The notes under the pieces are model-generated. The model saw nothing but the letters and a program-made list of their open reading frames with translations, did not search any database and was not told the origin of the DNA. From NCBI GenBank assembly GCA_018267725.1, contig JAFDXY010000015.1:157733-221732 (forward strand): DNA of 64,000 nt, in the 5' to 3' direction. Origin of the DNA: Bacteroidota bacterium (lineage in GTDB: Bacteria > Bacteroidota > Bacteroidia > Chitinophagales > Chitinophagaceae). Positions 18,744 through 28,090 of this stretch are shown here, one piece after another. Position 1 is the stretch's first letter; every line of letters starts with the position of its first letter. The translations under genes were made by a program, and so were the position numbers.

Positions 18744-21101
18744 ATGAACGATTATTTAAGAGGTTTGAACGAACAACAACGTGAAGCTGCTACACATATT
18801 AATGGCCCATTAATGATTATTGCCGGAGCAGGCAGCGGCAAAACAAAAGTACTTACTACACGCATTGCCCATTTAATTGCAAATGGCGTAGATGCTTTTA
18901 ATATTTTGGCATTAACTTTTACCAACAAAGCTGCTGCCGAAATGAAAGAGCGTATTGAAAAAATGCTCGGAAATAATGAAGCAAGAAATTTATATATAGG
19001 AACTTTTCATAGTGTGTTTGCAAGAATACTTCGTGCAGAAGCACACCATATTGGCTACCCAAATAATTTTACTATTTATGATACAGATGATAGCAGAAGC
19101 GTTATAAAAACAGTTATTGGCGAATTGAATTTAGATGATAAACATTATAAACCCAATATTGTTCACAACAGAATTTCGCAAGCAAAAAATGCATTGGTTG
19201 GCCCTGCAGAATATGCAGAAGATTATTATTTGCAACAAGAAGATAACAGATCTAACAGACCTGCTATTGCAAAAATTTATGCTGCTTACGCTGCACGTTG
19301 TTTTAAAAACGGTGCAATGGATTTTGATGACCTTCTTTTTAAAATGCACGAACTACTTAAAATTAGTAACGAATCTTTAATAAAATATCAGCGTAAATTT
19401 AAATATGTTTTAATTGACGAGTATCAAGACACCAATCCTGTTCAATATCAAATTACAAAACTATTAGCTGCTATGCATGAAAATATTTGTGTGGTAGGAG
19501 ATGATGCACAAAGTATTTATTCTTTTCGCGGAGCAACTATTGAAAATATTTTACAGTTTCAAAAAGATTATGATGATGTTAAAGTGGTAAAACTGGAACA
19601 AAACTATCGCAGCACACAAAATATTTTAAATGTAGCCAACCAAGTTATTAGCAATAATAAAAACCAATTACCTAAAGAACTTTGGACAGAAAATGAAACC
19701 GGCGAAAAAATAAAATTGGTAAGAACGATGACAGATAATGAAGAAGGAAAATTTGTTGCCGATTCTATTCAAGAACAAAAACTTCGCAATCATTATTACA
19801 ATAAAGATTTTGCTATTCTTTATCGCACCAATGCACAAAGCCGTGCATTTGAAGAAACTTTAAGAAGACAAGGTATTGCATACAAAATATACGGAGGTCT
19901 TAGTTTCTATCAACGTAAAGAAATTAAAGATATGCTTGCTTATTTGCGTATTATAGTTAATACCAACGATGAAGAAGCATTAAAAAGAATTATAAATTAT
20001 CCCGTACGTGGTATAGGAAAAACAACCATAGAAAAAATAGTTACCATTGCTAACGAGCAAAACATTCCTATGTACAATGTTTTGCAAACTGCAGCACATT
20101 TTGGTTTTAAGGCAAACACATTAGAAGCCTTGCAAAATTTTGTGCAAATGGTAAAATATTTTCAAAGCTTATTACACAAACACAATGCTTATGAAGTAGC
20201 CATACAAGTTGGCAAACATACCAATATTGTAAAAGAATTGTTTAACGATAAAACAACCGAAGGCCTTGCACGATACGAGAATATTCAAGAATTATTAAAC
20301 TCAATTAAAGAATGGATTGAAAGCCCAGATAATGAAGAAGGCGAATTAATTGATAAAAGTTTAGGAAGTTATTTACAACAAATTACTTTATTAACCGATG
20401 CAGATGATGATAAAGAAAATGCAGATGCTGTAAAATTAATGACTATTCACGCAGCCAAAGGATTAGAGTTTGCTTGTGTATTTGTTGCGGGTGTTGAAGA
20501 AAATATTTTTCCCAACAGCATGAGTGTTAATACAAGAGAAGAATTAGAAGAAGAAAGAAGATTGTTTTATGTGGCTGTAACCCGTGCCAAGCAACGGTTG
20601 TGGCTTAGTTATGCCAATTCGCGTTATCGTTTTGGAAATTTAGTACAAAATGATCCGAGCCGTTTTTTAGATGAAATGCCCGAAGAATATTTAGATAAAT
20701 CTTATGCAGGTGGCGGAACAAAAAATCAAAGCTTTAATAATATGGGTTCTGCTTTTCAACGCATGAGCAAAAGTTTTGGTTATAGTGATTATAATGATAT
20801 TCAACAAGCAGAAAAAAAATACGGAGCACCGCCTAAACAATCAATAGAAAAAAAACCAAGTTATATAACGCCACCCAATCGTGTAGAAATAAAACAACAT
20901 ATTCCTTCTGAAAATTTTATGGCAAGCGATACGTCTAATTTACAAGAAGGACAAAAAGTTGAACATCAAAAATTCGGATATGGCATTGTAACAAAAATTG
21001 AAGGTTCTGCACATAACCCAATTGCAACAGTTAAGTTTAATTTAAACGGAGATAAAAAAATTATGTTGAATTATGCTAAACTTAGAATAGTTGAAGTGTA
21101 A
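18744..21101 (+). CDS. UvrD/PcrA-type superfamily 1 DNA helicase
   Basis: 785 aa. SF1A motifs in order: Q-motif LNEQQREAATH, Walker A GAGSGKTKVLTTRI, Ia LALTFTNKAA, II DEYQDTN, III GDDAQSIYSFRGA, IV LEQNYRST, V LMTIHAAKGLEF, VI FYVAVTRAKQRL. The C-terminus (after about 660) is a linker and a Tudor-like region GQKVEHQKFGYGIVTKIEG, as in PcrA, which contacts RNA polymerase in other bacteria. It unwinds DNA 3' to 5' in repair and in removing proteins from DNA. PcrA-like because of the C-terminal domain. It stands alone and meets the LuxR-type regulator tail to tail. Confidence 0.92.
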   Translation: MNDYLRGLNEQQREAATHINGPLMIIAGAGSGKTKVLTTRIAHLIANGVDAFNILALTFTNKAAAEMKERIEKMLGNNEARNLYIGTFHSVFARILRAEAHHIGYPNNFTIYDTDDSRSVIKTVIGELNLDDKHYKPNIVHNRISQAKNALVGPAEYAEDYYLQQEDNRSNRPAIAKIYAAYAARCFKNGAMDFDDLLFKMHELLKISNESLIKYQRKFKYVLIDEYQDTNPVQYQITKLLAAMHENICVVGDDAQSIYSFRGATIENILQFQKDYDDVKVVKLEQNYRSTQNILNVANQVISNNKNQLPKELWTENETGEKIKLVRTMTDNEEGKFVADSIQEQKLRNHYYNKDFAILYRTNAQSRAFEETLRRQGIAYKIYGGLSFYQRKEIKDMLAYLRIIVNTNDEEALKRIINYPVRGIGKTTIEKIVTIANEQNIPMYNVLQTAAHFGFKANTLEALQNFVQMVKYFQSLLHKHNAYEVAIQVGKHTNIVKELFNDKTTEGLARYENIQELLNSIKEWIESPDNEEGELIDKSLGSYLQQITLLTDADDDKENADAVKLMTIHAAKGLEFACVFVAGVEENIFPNSMSVNTREELEEERRLFYVAVTRAKQRLWLSYANSRYRFGNLVQNDPSRFLDEMPEEYLDKSYAGGGTKNQSFNNMGSAFQRMSKSFGYSDYNDIQQAEKKYGAPPKQSIEKKPSYITPPNRVEIKQHIPSENFMASDTSNLQEGQKVEHQKFGYGIVTKIEGSAHNPIATVKFNLNGDKKIMLNYAKLRIVEV

Positions 21102-21134
21102 TTAAATTCTGTATAAAAAGTAAAATAATTATTA

Positions 21135-21809
21135 CTAATATTTTGGAGCTAAATCGTTTCTAACTGCATATAATACTAATTCTTGTCTGGTATGCACTCC
21201 TAATTTTTTGTAAATAGTATCTCTGTAATCTTCAATGGTTCTGGTGCTCACAAACATTTTATCTGCAATATCTTTATAAGTTAATTCCGAGCAAGCCCAA
21301 GTTAAAAACTCTTTTTCTTTTTCTGTAAGTTGAATGTTTTCGGGCGTTAAATCGTTATTGTTGTGCATGGCTTGCACCATTTCGTTTAAGTGGCTTTGTG
21401 GAAGATAAAAATCTCCTTTCATTAAAACATTTAAAGCTTCTAATAAATCTTCTGGTCCTAAATTTTTACTTATAAATCCTTTAGCACCATTGCGTACAAT
21501 TCTTGAAATAGTTCTGCCATCATCATCACTTGATAGTGCTAATATTTTTATTAAAGGATAATTATTTTTTAAAAATTCTGCAACTGCAAATCCATCCATT
21601 TCAGGCATTCTAATATCTAATAAAACAATATCCGGATGCTGGTTTTTGCTGTCTTTCAAAAAACTTAATAATTCTTTACCGCTACCGGCTTCATATAATA
21701 CACTATAATTATCGTAGCCTGCAATGTAACTGGCTAAGGCTTTTCTAAACATTGCATGATCGTCTATTAAAGCTAATTTATGCAGTTTTTTGGATGATGA
21801 GGTTGCCAT
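21135..21809 (-). CDS. NarL/LuxR-family response regulator
   Basis: 224 aa. Receiver with acidic pair in LALIDDHAMF, Asp65 in VLLDIRMPEMDG, Lys in GFISKNLG, and a LuxR helix-turn-helix at about 155-218 (LTEKEKEFLTWACSELTYKDIADKM..STRTIEDYRDTIYKKLG). It is 20 nt after the kinase gene below and forms a pair with it. The upstream membrane protein in the same operon may feed the pair. Target genes unknown. Confidence 0.9.
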   Translation of the reverse strand: MATSSSKKLHKLALIDDHAMFRKALASYIAGYDNYSVLYEAGSGKELLSFLKDSKNQHPDIVLLDIRMPEMDGFAVAEFLKNNYPLIKILALSSDDDGRTISRIVRNGAKGFISKNLGPEDLLEALNVLMKGDFYLPQSHLNEMVQAMHNNNDLTPENIQLTEKEKEFLTWACSELTYKDIADKMFVSTRTIEDYRDTIYKKLGVHTRQELVLYAVRNDLAPKY

Positions 21810-21829
21810 TTTGGAAATATGGATATTAA

Positions 21830-22639
21830 TTAAGATGCTAAAGGTAATTGAATTTTTACCGTTGTACCTTCTCCTTTTTTACTTTTTATATCTACGGCAG
21901 CTCCTATTTGAAAAGCTCTTTTATATAAACCTGCCAAACCAATACCCGCATCTCCACTTGTTTTTTTGCGACTTTCTTTAACATTAAAGCCAATTCCATT
22001 ATCAATAATAGATAATTCTAAAGTATCTTTTGCCGGATAAAGTAATTTTACTTTTACATAAGTTGCTTGGGCATGAGCTATTACATTGCCCATTGTTTCT
22101 TGAAACATTCTAAACAAATACACCGTATTTTTTTCATCTAAAATTGCGGTTCCGGTATTAGTGTTTTTTTCTAACTCTATTGTAATGCTTGCTTGCTTTT
22201 TTAATAAATATGCTTCATACTCAATAGCTTCGGCTAAACCAATATTTGCTATGCGATCTGTTTTTAAACTATGAGATGTTAAGCGAACTTCTTGAGCTAT
22301 TTTGGCTACTTCTTCAATAATTTCTTGTAAATCGGTTTTGTTTTTTCCTTCCGTTTTTGCAGCCATTGAAGTTAAAAGTCCTTTTACTGCATATAAACCA
22401 TTCTTTACATCATCATGCAATTTATCTGAAATAGCAGATAAGGTTTCTTCTTGCATATCTAATTGTGCTTTGGCAATACTTTGTTCGAACGTGGTTTTTA
22501 AACTTGCAACTTCTTTCTGAAATTCAGCTTGTTTTTTCGAATACCTATACGTTGAAAAAACAAGAAACGCCACAAACGCAAGACCTAAGAAACCGCTAAG
22601 GATAAATATTGCGAGGATTTCCTGGTAACTGATTGACAT
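21830..22639 (-). CDS. NarX-type sensor histidine kinase with one TM helix
   Basis: 269 aa. One TM segment at about 8-30, a short coiled coil (about 35-65), then a HisKA_3-type dimerisation helix with probable His75 in SDKLHDDVKNGLYAVKG, and an HATPase domain with N-box FQETMGNVIAHA, DNGIGF and GIGLAGLYKRA. There is no sensor domain of its own. The start overlaps the end of the upstream membrane-protein gene by 55 nt, which suggests tight coupling and that the 7-TM protein supplies sensing. Confidence 0.88.
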   Translation of the reverse strand: MSISYQEILAIFILSGFLGLAFVAFLVFSTYRYSKKQAEFQKEVASLKTTFEQSIAKAQLDMQEETLSAISDKLHDDVKNGLYAVKGLLTSMAAKTEGKNKTDLQEIIEEVAKIAQEVRLTSHSLKTDRIANIGLAEAIEYEAYLLKKQASITIELEKNTNTGTAILDEKNTVYLFRMFQETMGNVIAHAQATYVKVKLLYPAKDTLELSIIDNGIGFNVKESRKKTSGDAGIGLAGLYKRAFQIGAAVDIKSKKGEGTTVKIQLPLAS

Positions 22640-23280
22640 ATAAATGCAATACTAAGTAATGAATAGAAAAAAACATTTAAAATTTCGATGAAAATTACAA
22701 TATTGTTTCTAATTAATTGCGGAATTATATTATAAATAAAATTTGCCAACCCGTAAATGGGGAAAGTGCAGGTAAAATAAAACATAAATGCGGTGCATAA
22801 CCAAAAGGCGGATTGCCTTAATAAGGTTGTTTTACTTGGCTTCTCAAACAACTCATAAAAATAATAGAAGCAACTTAAAATTAAAAAAATACAACTTAAA
22901 CAATAGGTTATAGAAGAAAAGCCCTTAACGCCCTGCCCAAAAAAATTATTTAATAAATAAACAGCCAGTAACCCTGTAGCAATACCCAATATTATTTTTT
23001 TGGTTTTTTTTCTGCTTAAATTTTGCTGCACTACCCAAGTGTAAAACCAAAATTCTATTGCCCCGTAATTATTATACAGCCATAAATTATTTTGCTCATA
23101 AATATCACTCAAAATAAAAGCAATTATCTCCACAAATAATGTTAATAAAATAAACCAAGGAAGTATTTTGGCGTAAAGAAGCGGAATGGTTTTCCTGTTA
23201 ACAAACGTAACGCCAAAACATATTACTAAAAAAAGTAAGTGTAGGTTTTGGTACAACAGTTTTAAAATGTCGAATTTCAT
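22585..23280 (-). CDS. Seven-TM membrane protein, possible sensor partner of the kinase
   Basis: About 231 aa. I count seven hydrophobic segments, with the pattern of small Bacteroidota membrane proteins that lie before two-component genes. Representative segments are LHLLFLVICFGVTFV, ILPWFILLTLFVEIIAFILS and VIFIEILNVFFYSLLSIAF. The ATG at 23278-23280 was chosen; an upstream ATG at 23304 adds eight residues but lies in the terminator stem. No enzymatic motif is seen. The gene overlaps the kinase by 55 nt. Function is inferred from position only. Confidence 0.65.
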   Translation of the reverse strand: MKFDILKLLYQNLHLLFLVICFGVTFVNRKTIPLLYAKILPWFILLTLFVEIIAFILSDIYEQNNLWLYNNYGAIEFWFYTWVVQQNLSRKKTKKIILGIATGLLAVYLLNNFFGQGVKGFSSITYCLSCIFLILSCFYYFYELFEKPSKTTLLRQSAFWLCTAFMFYFTCTFPIYGLANFIYNIIPQLIRNNIVIFIEILNVFFYSLLSIAFICQSVTRKSSQYLSLAVS

Positions 23281-23302
23281 AGATATAGTATTTTTTAAAA
23301 AC

Positions 23303-23334
23303 AAAATGCTCTAATATAAAATTAGAGCATTTTT
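23303..23334 (-). terminator. Hairpin terminator after the 162-aa gene
   Basis: AAAATGCTCTAAT (23303-23315) pairs with ATTAGAGCATTT (23321-23332), giving 12-13 bp. Both sides are T-rich in the outgoing direction, so it could work on either strand. On the minus strand it ends transcription from the 162-aa gene. Confidence 0.75.
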
Positions 23335-23439
23335 ATTAATCTATACCTTTTTGTTTTAACAGCTATTCTACATTAGCAACTTCATCATTTTGTTTATAAA
23401 CAATAACCGGCTTCTGCACACAACAATTAATATTGTGTA

Positions 23440-23928
23440 CTATATAACTATCATGCCCTTATCGCCACGGTCAACAATAGTAATTCCTAAATCTCCATCT
23501 GTATCAAGGTTGTTGGCGCTGCCACAGAAAGGAGGACACAATCTTGCCATATTATAAGCAACAATTTCATTGCCTTTTTCTGTATGCACATACACATCTT
23601 TATTTTTAGTAGTACCATCTGCATTTTGTTTTTGTTTGGTACCTACCATAACTAATGTTTGTAAGCCAACATATTCGGGTAATTGTGCAGTAGTTTCATC
23701 GTAAGCAGCAAAATAAAATTTAATACCATCTGCATTATGGCTTTTAGCTTCTGCTAAAAATTCTTCAATTTCTTCAATACTCCACCAAGCACTCAAAGAG
23801 TCTTCTTTACCAATTCTTTCACTGTTATGAGCCCATCTTTCTTGTTTGTAATTTTTTATTACTTTATCAACATGGGCAGTATTTACGCGTTTTCCAACCT
23901 TTAAGGATTTTTTTTCAATTGTTAACAT
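23440..23928 (-). CDS. Hypothetical protein
   Basis: 162 aa, no signal peptide and no TM segment. I do not recognise a domain. Visible features: a basic N-terminus (EKKSLKVGKRVNTAHVDKVIKNYKQERW), a central acidic helix (SIEEIEEFLAEAKSHNADG), strands KFYFAAYD and LVMVGTKQK, and a C-terminal CPPFC pair followed by DTDGDLGITIVDRGDKG. It has a clear start and its own terminator. It resembles lineage-specific Bacteroidota hypotheticals. The rest is unknown. Confidence 0.7.
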   Translation of the reverse strand: MLTIEKKSLKVGKRVNTAHVDKVIKNYKQERWAHNSERIGKEDSLSAWWSIEEIEEFLAEAKSHNADGIKFYFAAYDETTAQLPEYVGLQTLVMVGTKQKQNADGTTKNKDVYVHTEKGNEIVAYNMARLCPPFCGSANNLDTDGDLGITIVDRGDKGMIVI

Positions 23929-24398
23929 GATGGTTTAGATTTTAATGTTTAAGAAAAATTTTTAATTTGTTTTACAGCCTAAAAGTATTTTGAGTAAAAG
24001 CAGTAAAGCATTTACTTTTTGTTGATTATTAAGCAGTTACAGATATTAAGTATGTATAAATGATTGATTAAACTGAAACAGACAAAATAGAGGGAACAAA
24101 AAAACCGTAATTGAAGTTTAAAAAAACCGTAATTATACGGGTATAAAAACCCCGTTGTTTTCCCCAAAATTTGGTGGGTGTTTTACGGTAAAAAATTCCG
24201 TTGTTTTTTTTAGGCCTAAATTTTCAAATCTCGGTTTTACACATGATATTAGTGTTCGGGTTAGCAAAGGGCCGTTTTTAATTATCCAATATCCACTAAA
24301 GCCCACCCTTCCAATTTCCTCAAAAGCCTTTATCTAAAAGCCTATGAGGAAATTTTTTTGTGGTAATACCATCAGTTAAAAAACTATGCTATTAAAAC
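23929..24398. other. Gene-free stretch with internal repeats and a plus-strand terminator
   Basis: No convincing gene in these 470 nt. The region holds paired words: AAAAACCGTAATT twice near 24098-24135, and CCGTTGTTTT twice (near 24151 and 24199), each followed by a C/G-poor AAATTT segment. It ends with a plus-strand terminator hairpin (24314-24359) that has no annotated gene before it. A small RNA is one possible reading; see findings. Confidence 0.4.
24314..24359 (+). terminator. Rho-independent terminator with no gene before it
   Basis: ATTTCCTCA (24314-24322) pairs with TGAGGAAAT (24345-24353), followed by seven T residues on the plus strand. The loop carries AAAAGCCT twice. It points to a transcript coming from the left on the plus strand. 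Confidence 0.65.
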
Positions 24399-24422
24399 GC
24401 ACAATGAGTATATGCATTGTGC
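24399..24422. promoter_or_regulatory. Perfect inverted repeat just before comEC
   Basis: GCACAATG (24399-24406) and CATTGTGC (24415-24422) form a perfect 8-bp palindrome with an 8-nt spacer, ending 18 nt before the comEC GTG. It could be a regulator site or a leader hairpin near the ribosome entry region. Confidence 0.45.
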
Positions 24423-24440
24423 AAAACGTAATTTTTTTCT

Positions 24441-26531
24441 GTGGCAACCTACAAATTACAAATTATTCAAAAAATACCTTTACTGCGGCCATTGGTTGCG
24501 TTAAGTGTTGGCATTGTTGCATGTTACCACTTAAAACTTCAAACATTTACTTTATTATTTGCTTTTGCTACCACCTTAATATTGGCAATATTATTTGCAC
24601 TGTTGTCAAAATATTTTAAGTACAAATACAATTGGTTACGAGGGTTAATTTTTTATTTAATTTTTATTTGTATTGGAAGTTTATTAGTATTTATAAAAAA
24701 TGAAAATAACAATGCAACTTCTTTAAATAACCTAACTACTACACCTAAAAATGTGTTACTTACTTTACAAGAACCTATTACTGTAAAAGAAAAATCTTTT
24801 AAAACTATTGCAAGAGCAAATGCAATTTTTATTAATAACCAATGGCAACCCGTTAGTGGTAATGTGTTATTGTATTTTAAAAAGCAAGATAGTTTACCAC
24901 AATTACAATACGGCTCGCAAATAATTGTTACTGCTGCATTACAAAATATTGGAAACTCGGGCAACCCCGGCACTTTTAATTATAGAGAATATTGTTTGTT
25001 TCAAGGAATTGTGAAGCAAGCATTTTTAAACAAGAAAGATTACATTAATCTTAATCAACAAAAAACTTTCTTTTTAAATAAATGGATATTTTTTGCAAGA
25101 GATAAAATGCTGAATGCTTTGCGTAACAATATATCTGGCAACAACGAATTAAGTTTAGCCGAAGCATTGTTAATTGGTTACAGAGATGATTTAGATCGAG
25201 ATTTAGTGAAAGCATACAGCAATACAGGCGTAGTGCATATAATTGCCATAAGTGGTATGCATTTAGGAATGATTTACGGTTTATTGCTTTTATTGTTTAA
25301 ACCGTTTAGAAAAAAAAGTATTACAAAAATTATTAAACCAATTGTTATTGTATTGGTGTTGTGGGGTTTTAGTTTTATTGCCGGTGCTGCACCTTCTATT
25401 TTGCGAAGTGCAGTAATGTTTAGTTTTATTGCGGTAGGAGAAAGTTTTGGTAAGCGAAGTAATATTTATAACAATCTTGCAGCATCGGCATTTGTTATTA
25501 TATTATTTAATCCGTTTAGTTTGTGGGATGTTGGTTTTCAATTAAGTTATGCGGCAGTGTTAAGTATTGTACTTTTTTCAAAACATATAAATAACTGGTT
25601 TTATTTTAAAAACAAATTACTAAAAGGCTTTTGGAGTTTAAACGCCGTTACACTTTCTGCACAAATACTTACACTACCGTTTGTGTTGTATCACTTCCAT
25701 CAATTCCCGGTTTTATTTTTAATAACTAATTTGGTAGCAGTGCCTTTATCGGGTTTTATTTTGTATAGCGAATTGATTATTCTGTTTTTTGTATGGTGGC
25801 CTGCAGCAGCACATTTTATTGGGTTAATAACTGAAAAACTAATTACACTTTTAAACAATTTTATTCAGCATGTAAATAATTTTCCTTTTGTTGTATGGCC
25901 TAATTTGCAAATAAATATTATGCAGGCAATAGTATTGTTTTTATTACTTGCATTTATGGCAGCATGGTTGCTAAATAAAAAAACAAACATGTTGTTAAGC
26001 GGTTTACTTACTGCTTCAATATTTTTTGGTATAAGGTGTTTTGATTTTATTAAAAGAGAACAACAGCAAAAAATTATTGTTTACAATGTGCCACAACACA
26101 AAGCCATTGATATTATTAGTGGAAGAAATTATGAATTTGTTGGAGATAGTATTTTGCAAGAAGATGGTTTTTTAAGAAATTTTCATTTGCAACCATCTCG
26201 TATTAAACACAGAATAACTGCTGTAAATAATATTACAACTGCCATTGTTCAGCCTTCGCTTATTCAAATAAATAACAAAAGTTTTTTGTTAATAACCGAT
26301 AAAACTTCTTTCAATAATATTCAGCAAAAAATAAAAGTAAATGCAGTTATTATTTCTGGTAATCCTAAATTGTATTTGAATAATTTAATGAAATATATTG
26401 ATTGCGAAATAATTGTTGCAGATGCAACTAATCCATTGTGGAAAATAGGTAAATGGAAGAAAGATGCCGAGCAATTACATTTGCAACTTCATTCCGTACC
26501 CGAAGAAGGTGCGTTTGAAATGAATTTGTAA
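24441..26531 (+). CDS. comEC: ComEC/Rec2 DNA-uptake channel protein
   Basis: 696 aa, starting at GTG. N-terminal TM segments and a DUF4131 OB-like periplasmic part (about 30-200, NVLLTLQEPITVKEKSF, GSQIIVTAALQNIGNSGNPGTF), then the competence domain with the hallmark GVVHIIAISGMHLGMIYGL and GAAPSILRSAVMF (about 270-330). The remainder is membrane-spanning to about 510. ComEC takes single-stranded DNA across the inner membrane in natural transformation. The C-terminal 180 residues lack the HxHxDH pattern of the beta-lactamase-like domain present in longer homologues. purH follows after 17 nt. Confidence 0.9.
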   Translation: MATYKLQIIQKIPLLRPLVALSVGIVACYHLKLQTFTLLFAFATTLILAILFALLSKYFKYKYNWLRGLIFYLIFICIGSLLVFIKNENNNATSLNNLTTTPKNVLLTLQEPITVKEKSFKTIARANAIFINNQWQPVSGNVLLYFKKQDSLPQLQYGSQIIVTAALQNIGNSGNPGTFNYREYCLFQGIVKQAFLNKKDYINLNQQKTFFLNKWIFFARDKMLNALRNNISGNNELSLAEALLIGYRDDLDRDLVKAYSNTGVVHIIAISGMHLGMIYGLLLLLFKPFRKKSITKIIKPIVIVLVLWGFSFIAGAAPSILRSAVMFSFIAVGESFGKRSNIYNNLAASAFVIILFNPFSLWDVGFQLSYAAVLSIVLFSKHINNWFYFKNKLLKGFWSLNAVTLSAQILTLPFVLYHFHQFPVLFLITNLVAVPLSGFILYSELIILFFVWWPAAAHFIGLITEKLITLLNNFIQHVNNFPFVVWPNLQINIMQAIVLFLLLAFMAAWLLNKKTNMLLSGLLTASIFFGIRCFDFIKREQQQKIIVYNVPQHKAIDIISGRNYEFVGDSILQEDGFLRNFHLQPSRIKHRITAVNNITTAIVQPSLIQINNKSFLLITDKTSFNNIQQKIKVNAVIISGNPKLYLNNLMKYIDCEIIVADATNPLWKIGKWKKDAEQLHLQLHSVPEEGAFEMNL

Positions 26532-26548
26532 CCTCCACATTTCACATC

Positions 26549-28090
26549 ATGCAAAAAAAAATACAATCGGCACTTATTTCTGTCTTTTATAAAGATGGAT
26601 TGAACAGCTTAGCAAAAAAATTACAAGAATTAAATGTTACTATTTATTCAACCGGCGGCACACAAAAATTTTTAGAAGATAATAATGTAAAATGCGTTGC
26701 CGTTGAAAGTTTAACAACCTATCCATCTATTTTAGGAGGAAGAGTTAAAACCCTGCATCCAACTGTGTTTGGCGGAATTTTAGGAAAGCGTGATGATGCA
26801 CAACATGTACAAGAAATGCAGCAATACAATATTCCTGAAATTGATTTAGTGATAGTTGATTTATACCCGTTTGAAGAAGTATTAAATGAACAACGTGCAA
26901 AAGTCTCCTCCTTTGGAGGAGATTTAGAGGAGGCTTTAATTATAGAAAAAATTGATATTGGCGGACCAAGCATGATACGTGCAGCAGCTAAAAATTTTAA
27001 AGATGTAACTGTTATTGCAGCTAAAGAAGATTACGCCGTTTTAGAAAAAATATTGAATGAACAAAACGCAGAAATAAATTTAGAGCAACGTAAAAATTTT
27101 GCAGCAAAAGCATTTGAAGTAGTAATGAATTATGATATTGCTATAAACAATTATTTTAATCCGCAAGTGCAGGTTACACAAACTTCAAGCATAAAACAAA
27201 TATTGCGTTATGGCGAAAACCCACATCAAAAAGCAACGTTTTATGGAAACTTAAACGAGTTGTTTACGCAATTAAACGGTAAAGAATTATCGTACAATAA
27301 TTTAGTTGATGTTGATGCTGCTATACAATTAATTAATGAGTTTACCGATACAACTTTTGCTATAATTAAACACACCAATGTTTGTGGTATTGCACAACGT
27401 AATAGTGTAAAAACCGCTTGGGATACAGCTTTGGCAGGAGATCCTGAAAGTGCATTTGGTGGTGTTTTAGTTACTAACGGAACAATTGATAAAGCAACTG
27501 CAGAAGCTATTAACGAAATATTTTTTGAAGTTTTAATTGCTCCGTCTTTTAATGAAGATGCATTACAAATTTTAAAAAGTAAGAAAAACAGAATACTACT
27601 TCAAACTATTCATCATCAATCATTAATTAATAATCGTCAAAATAAATCGTTATTAAATGGTATGTTGGTGCAAGATATTGATAATGGAAATTTTTTAGAA
27701 TGGAAAGAAGTTGGAGGAAGAGAAACAACTGCAACAGAAAAAGATGATTTAACTTTTGCCAATTTGGTTTGCAAACATTTAAAAAGTAATGCCATTGCAT
27801 TAATAAAAAATAAACAATTGGTTGGCAAAGGTTGCGGACAAACTTCGCGTATAGATTCTTTGCGACAAGCAATTGAAAAAGCAAAGCAATTTAATTTTAA
27901 TTTAAAAGGTGCTGTGTTGGCAAGCGATGCTTTTTTTCCGTTTAACGATTGTGTGCAAATAGCACACACAGCAGGCATTGAAGCGTTTATACAACCCGGC
28001 GGTTCTATAAGAGATAAAGATAGTATTGATTATTGTGTTGAAAATAAATTGGCAATGGTTATAACAGGATTAAGGCATTTTAAACATTAA
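26549..28090 (+). CDS. purH: Bifunctional AICAR transformylase / IMP cyclohydrolase
   Basis: 513 aa. Last two steps of IMP synthesis. The N-terminal cyclohydrolase (MGS-like) has ISVFYKDGLNSLAKKL, STGGTQKFLE, GGRVKTLHPTVFGGIL and IDIGGPSMIRAAAKN. The C-terminal transformylase has RYGENPHQKA, KELSYNNLVDVDAA, IKHTNVCGIA, DPESAFGG and the final SDAFFPFNDCV, AFIQPGGSIRD, MVITGLRHFKH. Between LYPFEEVLN and EKIDIGG there are about 10 extra residues relative to known PurH, encoded by a palindromic repeat. The gene overlaps the convergent DUF7033 gene by 11 nt. Confidence 0.95.
   Translation: MQKKIQSALISVFYKDGLNSLAKKLQELNVTIYSTGGTQKFLEDNNVKCVAVESLTTYPSILGGRVKTLHPTVFGGILGKRDDAQHVQEMQQYNIPEIDLVIVDLYPFEEVLNEQRAKVSSFGGDLEEALIIEKIDIGGPSMIRAAAKNFKDVTVIAAKEDYAVLEKILNEQNAEINLEQRKNFAAKAFEVVMNYDIAINNYFNPQVQVTQTSSIKQILRYGENPHQKATFYGNLNELFTQLNGKELSYNNLVDVDAAIQLINEFTDTTFAIIKHTNVCGIAQRNSVKTAWDTALAGDPESAFGGVLVTNGTIDKATAEAINEIFFEVLIAPSFNEDALQILKSKKNRILLQTIHHQSLINNRQNKSLLNGMLVQDIDNGNFLEWKEVGGRETTATEKDDLTFANLVCKHLKSNAIALIKNKQLVGKGCGQTSRIDSLRQAIEKAKQFNFNLKGAVLASDAFFPFNDCVQIAHTAGIEAFIQPGGSIRDKDSIDYCVENKLAMVITGLRHFKH
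26902..26933. repeat. Palindromic dispersed-type repeat inserted in purH
   Basis: TCTCCTCC (26904-26911), TTT, GGAGGAGA (26915-26922) is a perfect palindrome, followed by a further GAGGAGG half-copy. G/C-rich words of this type stand out from the AT-rich gene. It encodes KVSSFGGDLEEAL within a loop of PurH and keeps the frame. Confidence 0.6.

Noticed and set aside
24155..24337. 60-codon plus-strand frame before comEC
   Set aside because: Its end lies inside the terminator stem and its residues follow the DNA repeat; no ribosome site or family.
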